From Arthrobacter luteolus NBRC 107841 (GTDB lineage: Bacteria > Actinomycetota > Actinomycetes > Actinomycetales > Micrococcaceae), in the NCBI RefSeq assembly GCF_001552075.1, contig NZ_BCQM01000005.1, positions 279,762 through 343,761 of the forward strand: 64,000 nt of DNA, written 5' to 3'. Below the pieces are notes generated by a model that worked only from the letters and a program-made list of their open reading frames with translations, did not search any database and was not told the origin of the DNA. How positions within the stretch are numbered: the stretch's first letter is position 1; each line of letters starts with the position of its first letter. Position numbers and translations under genes: made by a program. This document shows, in pieces, positions 51,275 through 58,381 of this stretch.

Positions 51275-52216
51275 CTAGCCGCAGAGCTGTTCCTGGAGCG
51301 GTCCCAGCAGGTCCAGGATGCGGGCGCGCAGCTGCTGGGATTCCTCGGAGAACGCCCGCTGAGCGGAAGCGTACTGCGCCCGTCCGGCCGGCGTCTCCAC
51401 GGGAATCGGCTCATATCCCCAGTCCTGCAGATCGTAGGGGGAGGCGCGCATGTCCATTTCGCGGATCCGCCAGGCGAGTTCAAAGCAGTCCATCACCAGT
51501 TCACCGGGAAGCACCGGCACCAGCTTGTAGGCCCATTTGTACAGGTCCATGTTGGCGTGCAGGCAGCCGGGCTGCTCGAGGTCCCGCTGGTTCTCGCGGC
51601 TGGGGGTGAGCTCGTTCAGTTCTACGGCCTGCGGCGCGTAGAACCGGAAGGCGTCGAAATGCGTGCAGCGGATCCGGCTTTGTTCCACCAGGGCATCGGT
51701 GCCCTCGGCGCCCAGGCGCAGCCCCAGGTACTCGTGGCGGACGCCGTTGACGTCGGATTTATAGGCCATGGCCCACTCGTGCATTCCGAAGCAGCCCAGC
51801 GACGCTTTCCGGCCAGCGGTCCGGGAAAGCAGCATCCGGGTGAACTCCAGTGCCGGTCCGCGGGCGTCGGCGAAGGCACCGAGGTCCACGGTGACAGCGG
51901 TGCCGCCCGGGCTCAGCCCGGCAGCGGCGAGTTCCCCGTCCGCCAGCGGGCGGTAGAACTTCCAATCGAGCCGCTGTGCCGCTGCGGCTCCGGTGAGGAC
52001 GACGCCGGCGCCCGGGTGCCAGCGCAGCAGCTGCCCCGGTTTCTGCGAGTAGTAGGTGAAGAGGAAGTCCTCGACCGGATGTTTCCGGCCGGCCGACCGG
52101 CGCTGCAGGTAGCCGTCCGTAAAGGGGCGGACACGTTTTTCGTAGGCCGCCTGCCGGGGGAGCCACTGGTCCTCGGCAAGGACCGTTACGGCGGGAGAGT
52201 GCTGCACACCGCCCAT
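51275..52216 (-). CDS. conserved protein, often labelled 3-methyladenine DNA glycosylase-like
   Basis: This 313-residue protein is conserved in actinobacteria: DQWLPRQAAYEKRVRPFTDGYLQRRSAGRKHPVEDFLFTYYSQKPGQLLRWHPGAGVVL, CFGMHEWAMAY, RIRCTHFDAFRFYAPQAVELNEL, NMDLYKWAYKLVPVLPGELVMDCFELAWRIREMDMRASPYDL. Relatives are often called 3-methyladenine DNA glycosylase, but I see no classical helix-hairpin-helix glycosylase motif, so the name is weak. There is no signal or membrane segment. Its start overlaps the stop of the upstream OhrR-like gene by one base, so the two are co-expressed. Confidence 0.7.
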   Translation of the reverse strand: MGGVQHSPAVTVLAEDQWLPRQAAYEKRVRPFTDGYLQRRSAGRKHPVEDFLFTYYSQKPGQLLRWHPGAGVVLTGAAAAQRLDWKFYRPLADGELAAAGLSPGGTAVTVDLGAFADARGPALEFTRMLLSRTAGRKASLGCFGMHEWAMAYKSDVNGVRHEYLGLRLGAEGTDALVEQSRIRCTHFDAFRFYAPQAVELNELTPSRENQRDLEQPGCLHANMDLYKWAYKLVPVLPGELVMDCFELAWRIREMDMRASPYDLQDWGYEPIPVETPAGRAQYASAQRAFSEESQQLRARILDLLGPLQEQLCG

Positions 52217-52674
52217 TATCCCAGCTGCGGCTGCTGGGTGGCTTCGATGAGCCGGCGCATAGCGGCATTGAGTTCGAGCACCTGTTCACGGGTGAGCTGC
52301 AGGCGCGCCATCATGGCGCCGGGCACCTCCACGGCCTTGTCCCGCAGGGCCAGGCCGGCGCTGGTCAGGTTCACCGCCAGGGCCCGGTCATTGCCCGGCG
52401 CGCGGTCCCGGGTCAGGAGCCCGGCCGCTTCCAGCCGCTTGAGCATGGGGGAGAGTGTGGCAGGTTCCATCAGCAGGGTGTCACTGAGGTTGCGGACCGT
52501 GCGCGGGCTGTCCTCCCACAGGGCCAGCAGCACCAGGTACTGCGGATGGGTGATGCCCAGGTCTTCCAGGACGGGGCGGTAGGCCCCGACGACGGATCGG
52601 GAGGCCACGGACAGGGCAAAGCAGAGCTGGTGTTCCAGCAGCAGATCCTCTGCCTGGTTCACGGGGTTCGTCAC
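52216..52674 (-). CDS. ohrR: OhrR-type organic-hydroperoxide-sensing MarR regulator
   Basis: This 152-residue MarR protein closely follows OhrR. The peroxide-sensing Cys 18 sits in EHQLCFALSVASR, followed by YRPVLEDLGITHPQYLVLLALWED and the winged helix RTVRNLSDTLLMEPATLSPMLKRLEAAGLLTRDRAPGNDRALAVNLTSAG. OhrR represses ohr until organic peroxides oxidise the Cys. No ohr gene lies beside it; the downstream neighbour is a protein of unclear function. A perfect palindrome in its upstream region (52688-52699) is a likely operator. Confidence 0.87.
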   Translation of the reverse strand: MTNPVNQAEDLLLEHQLCFALSVASRSVVGAYRPVLEDLGITHPQYLVLLALWEDSPRTVRNLSDTLLMEPATLSPMLKRLEAAGLLTRDRAPGNDRALAVNLTSAGLALRDKAVEVPGAMMARLQLTREQVLELNAAMRRLIEATQQPQLG

Positions 52675-52687
52675 GGTTCTCCGATCC

Positions 52688-52699
52688 TTAGTGCACTAA
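52688..52699. promoter_or_regulatory. palindromic operator, probable OhrR site
   Basis: TTAGTGCACTAA is a perfect 12-bp palindrome 14 bases upstream of the ohrR start and in the divergent region before the gene at 52747. Further AT-rich repeats (AACAATTAGCGTAC) follow. Confidence 0.55.
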
Positions 52700-52746
52700 C
52701 AATTAGCGTACAGTAGGTTACTGATACACCTCGGAAGGGACGTCAA

Positions 52747-52962
52747 ATGGCAGGCAAGGAAAGCTTAACCGCGCGGTTTATGCGGACAACGGGCAAAGCC
52801 CGGCTGATTTTCGGCCCCGCGCAGAGTTCTTCGCTGAACCATGCCATGACCGAGGAAAACAAGCGGCTGCTCGAGGCCCAACAGGCAGAAGAAAAGGCCA
52901 AGTGGGAGACCGTCACGCGGGCCGACGGCAGCAGCTACATCCTGCCCCGCAAGCCGGACTGA
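52747..52962 (+). CDS. small hypothetical protein (71 aa)
   Basis: I do not recognise this 71-residue protein. It is basic at the N-terminus (MAGKESLTARFMRTTGKARLIFGPAQ) and has a helical, charged middle (MTEENKRLLEAQQAEEKAKWETV) and a short end SSYILPRKPD. A GGAAGG site precedes the ATG. It is divergent from ohrR and shares the palindromic region, so it may be peroxide-regulated. Confidence 0.6.
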   Translation: MAGKESLTARFMRTTGKARLIFGPAQSSSLNHAMTEENKRLLEAQQAEEKAKWETVTRADGSSYILPRKPD

Positions 52963-53051
52963 ATCCGCACGGTTTTTTGCGTCCAGGGGTTCCCCCGCGG
53001 CCGCGGAATTTTATCCTTAAGGGACACCTTTGCCTCTAAGGAGGGGTTCCC

Positions 53052-53288
53052 ATGGCAACAATCGTGCCGGACCCGGGCGACGGCGGTGAGCCTCGTCTGC
53101 CCAGCGGCGAAATCCCGGAAGTGCCGGAGTTCGACGAGTCAGAGATCGTCGTCGAAACCGACAGCGAGGGACACCATTACGGAGTGGACCGCGAGTTTGT
53201 CGAGGGCAAGCCGCACCGTGAACCGGCCGAGCCGGTGATCTACCAGGACTACTTCCACGCCCCGGTTTTCCGCGAACACGTGTACTAG
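53052..53288 (+). CDS. small acidic hypothetical protein (78 aa)
   Basis: I do not recognise a family. This 78-residue acidic protein (DPGDGGEPRLPSGEIPEVPEFDESEIVVETDSEG, then HHYGVDREFVEGKPHREPAEPVIYQDYFHAPVFREHVY) looks largely disordered. An AAGGAGG site a few bases before the ATG is very strong. It lies about 90 bases after the previous small gene and is followed by a hairpin. Confidence 0.62.
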   Translation: MATIVPDPGDGGEPRLPSGEIPEVPEFDESEIVVETDSEGHHYGVDREFVEGKPHREPAEPVIYQDYFHAPVFREHVY

Positions 53289-53318
53289 GCCCGTTAGGGC
53301 CCAGCAGGGCACAGCAAA

Positions 53319-53342
53319 GGGCGCCCGGCCCGCCGGACGCCC
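53319..53342. terminator. hairpin between small gene and lysC
   Basis: GGGCG and CCGG (53319-53328 region) pair with CCGG and CGCCC (53333-53342 region) around a CCCG loop, with one mismatch. It lies between convergent genes and has no U tract. Confidence 0.55.
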
Positions 53343-53363
53343 CCTCTGGTTTGAGCCTGCTGC

Positions 53364-53882
53364 TTAGCGGCCGGTGCCGCCGTACACGGTAGCCTCGGCC
53401 TCGCCGTCGAGCCCGAACGCGGCATGCACCGCGCGGACCGCGTCATCCAGCAGTGCTGCGCTGGTGACGACGGAGATGCGGATTTCCGACGTCGAAATCA
53501 TGTCGATGTTCACGCCCGCCAGGTGCAGCGCCTCGAAGAACTTGTGCGAGACGCCCGGGTTGGAACGCATGCCCGCGCCGATCAGCGAGAGCTTGCCGAT
53601 CTGCTCGTCGTAGTCGATGGCGTCGAAGCCAATGGTGGCCTTGGCGGCGTTGAGCACATCCATGGCGGCCTGCCCGTCCACCATCGGCAGGGTGAAGGAG
53701 ATGTCCGTCTTCCCGGACCCCTGGGTGGAGACGTTCTGGACGATCATGTCGATGTTGGTGTTCGCACCGGCGACGATCCCGAAGATCTCCGCAGCCTTGC
53801 CGGGAATGTCCGGGACACCCACAACCGTGAGCTTCGCTTCGGAGCGGTCATGTGCAACGCCGGAGATGATGGGCTGTTCCAA
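53364..53882 (-). other. internal in-frame start of the aspartate kinase beta subunit
   Basis: A TTG (53882-53880) with GAGGGAG nine bases upstream lies in frame inside lysC. It would give a 172-residue protein starting at the EQPIISGVAHDRSEAKLTVV segment, which contains both ACT domains. The well-studied Corynebacterium glutamicum enzyme has a beta subunit of the same size made from the same place, so an alpha2beta2 enzyme is likely. Confidence 0.7.
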
Positions 53883-54650
53883 GGGTTCTCCCTCTTGAAT
53901 CTTGATCTTGTCGTCCGGGCTGGGCAGTACCCAGGTCCCTTCGTGCTGGCTGAAAGAGGACCGCACATGCAGCGGAACGCCGAAGCGCCGGGCGTATTCC
54001 ACGCAGCGCAGGTGCAGGATCTTGGCGCCGGAGGCTGCCATTTCCAGCATTTCCTCGCTGGAGATCTTGTCGATCTTCTGCGCGTTGTGCGCCACGCGGG
54101 GGTCGGCCGTGTAAATGCCGTCTACGTCCGTGTAGATCTCGCAGACATCGGCGTCGAGGGCTGCCGCGAGGGCGACGGCGGTGGTGTCGGAGCCGCCGCG
54201 GCCCAGGGTGGTGATGTCGTGGCTGTCCCGGCTCATGCCCTGGAAGCCGGCAACAATGGCGACGTCGCCCTTGTCGATCGCGGTCTTAATGCGGTGCGGG
54301 GAGACGTCGATGATCCTGGCGCGGCCGTGGATGGCATCGGTAATCATGCCGGCCTGGCTGCCGGTGAAGGACTGCGCGGAGGCACCGAGCTCGTTGATGG
54401 CCATGGCCAGCAGCGCCATGGAGATGCGTTCGCCCGAGCTGAGCAGCATGTCCATTTCACGCGGGTGGGTGCCGGTGGTGATCTGGCCGGCCAGGTCCAG
54501 CAGCTCATCGGTGCTGTCGCCCATGGCGGAAACGACAACGACGACGTCGTTCCCTGCGCTTTGGGTGTCCACGACGCGCTTGGCGACGCGCTTAATGCCT
54601 TCGGCGTCCGAAACGGAGGAACCGCCGAATTTCTGCACTATCAGGCTCAT
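53364..54650 (-). CDS. lysC: aspartate kinase (alpha subunit)
   Basis: Aspartate kinase phosphorylates aspartate, the first step to lysine, threonine, methionine and isoleucine. The 428-residue protein has the KFGGSSV substrate loop (7-13), VVSAMGDSTDELL, SSGERISMALLA, GFQGMSRDSHDITTLGRGGSDTTAVALAAAL and two C-terminal ACT domains (from about 265; NTNIDMIVQNVS and GVNIDMISTSEIRISVVT). The length and ACT layout match the actinobacterial lysine/threonine-inhibited type. An internal start makes a beta subunit (see 53364-53882). It precedes an ABC gene on the other strand. Confidence 0.96.
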   Translation of the reverse strand: MSLIVQKFGGSSVSDAEGIKRVAKRVVDTQSAGNDVVVVVSAMGDSTDELLDLAGQITTGTHPREMDMLLSSGERISMALLAMAINELGASAQSFTGSQAGMITDAIHGRARIIDVSPHRIKTAIDKGDVAIVAGFQGMSRDSHDITTLGRGGSDTTAVALAAALDADVCEIYTDVDGIYTADPRVAHNAQKIDKISSEEMLEMAASGAKILHLRCVEYARRFGVPLHVRSSFSQHEGTWVLPSPDDKIKIQEGEPLEQPIISGVAHDRSEAKLTVVGVPDIPGKAAEIFGIVAGANTNIDMIVQNVSTQGSGKTDISFTLPMVDGQAAMDVLNAAKATIGFDAIDYDEQIGKLSLIGAGMRSNPGVSHKFFEALHLAGVNIDMISTSEIRISVVTSAALLDDAVRAVHAAFGLDGEAEATVYGGTGR

Positions 54651-54725
54651 GCGTACACGCTCTCTGGAACTCTTCTTCGTTGCTGCCCGGCGGCGCTGCG
54701 CCGCAACGGCACTATCCGTGGAAAA

Positions 54726-54742
54726 GGCCGCCCCGGGCGGCC
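54726..54742 (-). terminator. short hairpin with T run in the lysC leader
   Basis: On the minus strand GGCCGCC (54742-54736) pairs with GGCGGCC (54732-54726) around a three-base loop, followed by TTTT (54725-54722). A TATAGA (54760-54755) just upstream could be the -10. The hairpin lies about 75 bases before the ATG and could act as a leader terminator. Confidence 0.4.
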
Positions 54743-54911
54743 GATGTTCAAAAGTCTATAGCGGCCCTGCGGCGGCGCCGAAATGCCACCGAAATGCCGC
54801 TCAATCTCTCCTTAACGATCTCATGCTGCCGGCTAACCGTGCAGGCATGTTCCGGCCGCAACTCACCGGGGCAGTGCTGAGGCGGAAACACCGGTTGGCC
54901 TGGCCCGCCCG

Positions 54912-54917
54912 TATAGT
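54912..54917 (+). promoter_or_regulatory. -10 element of a leaderless promoter
   Basis: TATAGT ends eight bases before the ATG at 54926 of the ABC ATPase gene. No Shine-Dalgarno is present. Confidence 0.5.
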
Positions 54918-54925
54918 CTGGCCGC

Positions 54926-55861
54926 ATGGGGACAACAGAGCCGGGCGGTATTACCGCGGAGGGCGTGCAGCGCAGTTTTGGAACGGTCCAGGCCGTCCGG
55001 GGAATGGATTTCACCGCTCCGCCCGGTTCTGTCACTGCCCTGATAGGGCCCAACGGTTCCGGCAAGACCACCCTGCTGCTGATTCTCGCGTCCCTGCTGG
55101 CACCGGATGCTGGCACGGTCCGGATCAACGGTGCCGACCCGCTGACCCAGCCGCAGGCCGTCCGCCGCGCCGTCGGCTGGATGCCGGACACACTAGGTGT
55201 CTGGGATTCGCTGACGGCCACTGAAATCCTGGTCACCGTGGGAAAGCTGTACGGTATGGCCCCGGCGGCAGCAGCTGCCCGGGCCGCTGAGCTGCTGGCC
55301 GAGGTCCGGCTCTCCGCGTTCGCTGAGCAGCCGGCCCGGGTGCTTTCCCGGGGACAGCAGCAGCGCCTGAGCCTGGCCCGGGCACTGATCCACGACCCGT
55401 CCGTGCTGCTGCTCGATGAACCGGCCTCCGGCCTGGATCCGGGCTCCCGGGTGGAGCTGCGCCTGCTCCTGCGCCGCCTGGCCGCGGACGGCAAAACCAT
55501 CCTGGTCTCCTCCCACGTGCTGTCCGAACTGGACGAAATGGCCGACCGCGCGGTGTTTGTTTCCGGCGGGAAGACGGTCAAAACCCAAACCCTGGACGAG
55601 GCCGGGAGCCAGCTGCGGTGGTATGCCATCCGGGCTGGACGCACGGGTGACCTCCTGCGTGCCCTCGACGCCCACGGGCTTTCACATCAGGCCGGCGACG
55701 GTCCACGCCGCGGCCAGGTGCGGGTCCAGCTCGCCGGCGAAGACCAGGCGGCGGCCCTGCTGCGGGACCTGGTGCTGGGCGGCGTCGACGTCTCGGCCTT
55801 CGCACCGGCCACCGGGGCGCTCGAAGAAACCTACATGAGCCTGGAGGCGGACAAGTCATGA
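54926..55861 (+). CDS. ABC transporter ATP-binding protein
   Basis: This 311-residue ATPase has Walker A GPNGSGKTT (about 41-49), an unusual LSRGQQQRLSLARAL signature in place of LSGGQ, Walker B VLLLDEPASGLDPGSR and the H-loop SSHVLSELDEMAD. About 90 extra residues follow the ATPase core, as in drug/peptide exporters of the CcmA/NatA type. It overlaps the permease gene by four bases. The pair should form an ABC-2 type exporter; the substrate is unknown. Confidence 0.9.
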   Translation: MGTTEPGGITAEGVQRSFGTVQAVRGMDFTAPPGSVTALIGPNGSGKTTLLLILASLLAPDAGTVRINGADPLTQPQAVRRAVGWMPDTLGVWDSLTATEILVTVGKLYGMAPAAAAARAAELLAEVRLSAFAEQPARVLSRGQQQRLSLARALIHDPSVLLLDEPASGLDPGSRVELRLLLRRLAADGKTILVSSHVLSELDEMADRAVFVSGGKTVKTQTLDEAGSQLRWYAIRAGRTGDLLRALDAHGLSHQAGDGPRRGQVRVQLAGEDQAAALLRDLVLGGVDVSAFAPATGALEETYMSLEADKS

Positions 55862-56928
55862 GTGTGGCAGAAGCTTCTCCGCGGACGGCCCGCCTGGGGT
55901 ACTGGAAGGGCATCAGTACGGTCTTCGCGCTGGAGATGAGGCAACGGGTACGTTCACGCGGCTGGTACGTGCTGCTCGGTGTGTGGTTCGTGGTGATCGG
56001 GCTGGTGGCAGCGTTCACCACGTGGGTGTCCGGTGAGACGCCCGACGCCGGGCAGGCCCTCTTCGAGCTGATGATCAGCTTTGTGCTGTTCTTCGGCCTC
56101 CTGCTGGCCCCGGCGTTGTCTGCCAATGCCATTAACGGGGACCGTTCGGCCGGCACCCTGGCGGTGCTGCAGGTGACCCTGCTGCGCCCCGGACAGCTCC
56201 TGGCCGGCAAATGGCTGGCCTCCTGGGTGGCGTCGCTGGGGTTCCTGGTGGCCAGCGTGCCCTTCCTGCTGTGGGCGCTTGCCCTGGGCGGTGTCCGCCC
56301 GGGTGTGGCTGTGGTGTCCCTACTGATGCTGGGCATTGAACTGGGCGTGGTCTGTGCCCTGGGCGTCGCGGTGTCCGCGCTGGCGAACCGCCCGCTTTTC
56401 TCCATTGTGGTGACCTACATGCTGGTGGCGCTGCTCTCCATCGGAACGCTGATCGCTTTTGCGCTGAGCATGCCGCTGGTCAAGGGGACGGTGCAGGCGA
56501 ATTTCGCGCAGTATGAGCCGTACCAGCCCTACACGGCGCCGGACGAAACCTTCAACAGCAGCTACACATGCACCGGACCGCTGATGGAAATGGAGGTCAG
56601 CCATACCGAACGCTCAGCGTGGCTGCTGGCCGCCAATCCCTTCGTGGTCCTGGCTGACGCCCTGCCGTACGGTCCGCGGGAAGGTGCCGGCGGGCCGATG
56701 GAAGGCATCAGCTCGTCCGTCAGGTATGCACAGGCCGGGCCGGAGTTCAGCGGACCGCAGTGCATCAACGGTGAGGTGCGGGAAGACCGTGAGCTCCCGG
56801 CGTCGTTCCCCATCTGGCCGCTGGGCCTGGGTGTGCAGTTCGCCGGTGCCGCACTGCTGCTGGCCCTGGCACGACGGCGGCTGGTGACCCCGGCCCGCCG
56901 GCTCGCCTCGGGTACGCGGATCGCGTAG
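55858..56928 (+). CDS. ABC-2 type transporter permease
   Basis: This 356-residue protein has six or more membrane segments: FALEMRQRVRSRGWYVLLGVWFVVIGLVAAF, LFFGLLLAPALSANAINGDRSAGTLAVLQVTLLRPGQLLAGKWLASW, VASVPFLLWALALG and a last helix near 325-345. An extracytoplasmic domain of about 110 residues lies before the last helix. NGDRSAGTL is a typical ABC-2 signature. It partners the upstream ATPase (4-base overlap) and shares one base with the MBL gene downstream. Confidence 0.87.
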   Translation: MSVAEASPRTARLGYWKGISTVFALEMRQRVRSRGWYVLLGVWFVVIGLVAAFTTWVSGETPDAGQALFELMISFVLFFGLLLAPALSANAINGDRSAGTLAVLQVTLLRPGQLLAGKWLASWVASLGFLVASVPFLLWALALGGVRPGVAVVSLLMLGIELGVVCALGVAVSALANRPLFSIVVTYMLVALLSIGTLIAFALSMPLVKGTVQANFAQYEPYQPYTAPDETFNSSYTCTGPLMEMEVSHTERSAWLLAANPFVVLADALPYGPREGAGGPMEGISSSVRYAQAGPEFSGPQCINGEVREDRELPASFPIWPLGLGVQFAGAALLLALARRRLVTPARRLASGTRIA

Positions 56929-57725
56929 TGACGGCTGAGCCGCTTCGGTTGACCGTCCTGGGTTCCGCTTCCCCGTATCCCAGTGCGGAGAATCCGTGCT
57001 CCGGCTATCTGGTGTCCCACCGCGGTACCCGGATTTGGGTGGATGCGGGCAGCGGCACGCTGGGGCCGCTGCAGCAGCACGTCGGGCTGGCGGAACTGGA
57101 CGCCGTCTGGATTTCGCATCTGCACGCCGATCACTGCGCTGACCTTTTGACTGCGTATTACGGCCTGCTGTTTGCGGACGTTCGGCGCTCCACCCCGCTG
57201 CCGCTGTTTGCGCCCGTGGGCGCTGCCGGGCGGCTGGCCGGATTCCTGACCAACGCCTCTTCCACCCAGCCCGCGCACCGCAGCCCGGTTGAGTCCGCGT
57301 TCCAGATCACGGAACTGTACGACGGGCACCAGGCGGGTGTCGGTTCGCTGCGGCTGACCAGCCGGGCCGTGGAGCACGGTATGCCGGCGTTCGCCCTGCG
57401 GGTGGAAGCCGACGGCGGCTCGCTGGTCTATTCCGGGGACACCGCTCCGTGCCCGGCGTTGGCGCAGCTTGCCCGCGGCTGTGATGCGCTGCTCTGCGAG
57501 GCGGACAGCGCCGGCGCTCCCGGGGACGGGGAGAAGGTGCACCACACGCCCGAGGACGCCGGTGCCACTGCGCTCGCAGGCGGCGCTGGACGGTTGATCC
57601 TTACGCACCTTGGCCCGTTCCTCAGCCCGGCCGAGGCGGTGGCGCGGGCGGCGGACCGGTACGACGGCGTCATTGACTACGCGGCGCCGGGGAGCGCCTT
57701 CACCGTCGGGGCGGCTGCTGCTTAG
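56928..57725 (+). CDS. MBL-fold metallohydrolase
   Basis: This 265-residue metallo-beta-lactamase-fold protein has TVLGSASPYPSAENPCSGYLV, WVDAGSGTLGPLQQHV, the metal motif ISHLHADHCAD (His 64, His 66, Asp 68, His 69), YSGDTAPCPALAQLARGCDALLCEA and TPEDAGATALAGGAGRLILTHLGP. It resembles cyclic-nucleotide-phosphodiesterase/RNase Z-like members. The start is a GTG sharing a base with the permease stop (TAGTG), so it is translated with the exporter. Its role with the exporter is unknown. Confidence 0.86.
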   Translation: MTAEPLRLTVLGSASPYPSAENPCSGYLVSHRGTRIWVDAGSGTLGPLQQHVGLAELDAVWISHLHADHCADLLTAYYGLLFADVRRSTPLPLFAPVGAAGRLAGFLTNASSTQPAHRSPVESAFQITELYDGHQAGVGSLRLTSRAVEHGMPAFALRVEADGGSLVYSGDTAPCPALAQLARGCDALLCEADSAGAPGDGEKVHHTPEDAGATALAGGAGRLILTHLGPFLSPAEAVARAADRYDGVIDYAAPGSAFTVGAAAA

Positions 57726-57752
57726 GTGAGTTGCGCCTGGGCGGGCTGAGCC

Positions 57753-58349
57753 TTAGGTGAGGCTGCGGCGGCCTTCGAAGGCGCGGCCGAGGGTAATTTC
57801 GTCGGCGTATTCGAGGTCGCCTCCCACCGGGAGCCCGGAGGCAAGGCGGGTGACGTTGATGCCCAGGGTCTTGAGCATGCGCACCAGGTACGTCGCTGTG
57901 GCTTCCCCTTCGAGGTTGGGGTCCGTGGCGATGATGATTTCGGCGATCTTCTCGTCGGAGAGCCGGCTGAGCAGTTCGCGGATACGCAGCTGGTCCGGAC
58001 CGATGCCGGCAATCGGGTTAATGGCCCCGCCGAGCACGTGGTACCGCCCCCGGAAGGAACGGGTCCGTTCCACGGCGATGACGTCCTTGGACTCTTCCAC
58101 CACGCAGATCATGGTGGGATCGCGGCGCGGGTCCCGGCAGATGTTGCAGGTCTCCTGCTCGGTGACGTTGCCGCACACCTGGCAGAACTTCACCTTCTCC
58201 TTGACCGTGGTGATCGCGGAAGCCAGCCGGGACATATCCTCGGGATCCGATTCCAGAATGTGGAAAGCGATCCGCTGCGCCGACTTGGGACCCACGCCGG
58301 GGAGGCGTCCCAACTCGTCGATCAGTTCCTGAACCGCACCTTCGTACAC
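57753..58349 (-). CDS. recR: recombination protein RecR
   Basis: RecR works with RecO and RecF to load RecA at gaps. The 198-residue protein has the N-terminal helix-hairpin-helix ([24 protein letters not shown]), the four-Cys zinc finger ([16 protein letters not shown]), the Toprim domain ([43 protein letters not shown]) and the closing [21 protein letters not shown]. The start is a GTG with AAGAAGG upstream. It follows dnaX with only 32 bases between, a common arrangement. Confidence 0.96.
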   Translation of the reverse strand: MYEGAVQELIDELGRLPGVGPKSAQRIAFHILESDPEDMSRLASAITTVKEKVKFCQVCGNVTEQETCNICRDPRRDPTMICVVEESKDVIAVERTRSFRGRYHVLGGAINPIAGIGPDQLRIRELLSRLSDEKIAEIIIATDPNLEGEATATYLVRMLKTLGINVTRLASGLPVGGDLEYADEITLGRAFEGRRSLT

Positions 58350-58381
58350 TTGGCCTTCTTAGGGAATAGTTGTTGGACCGG

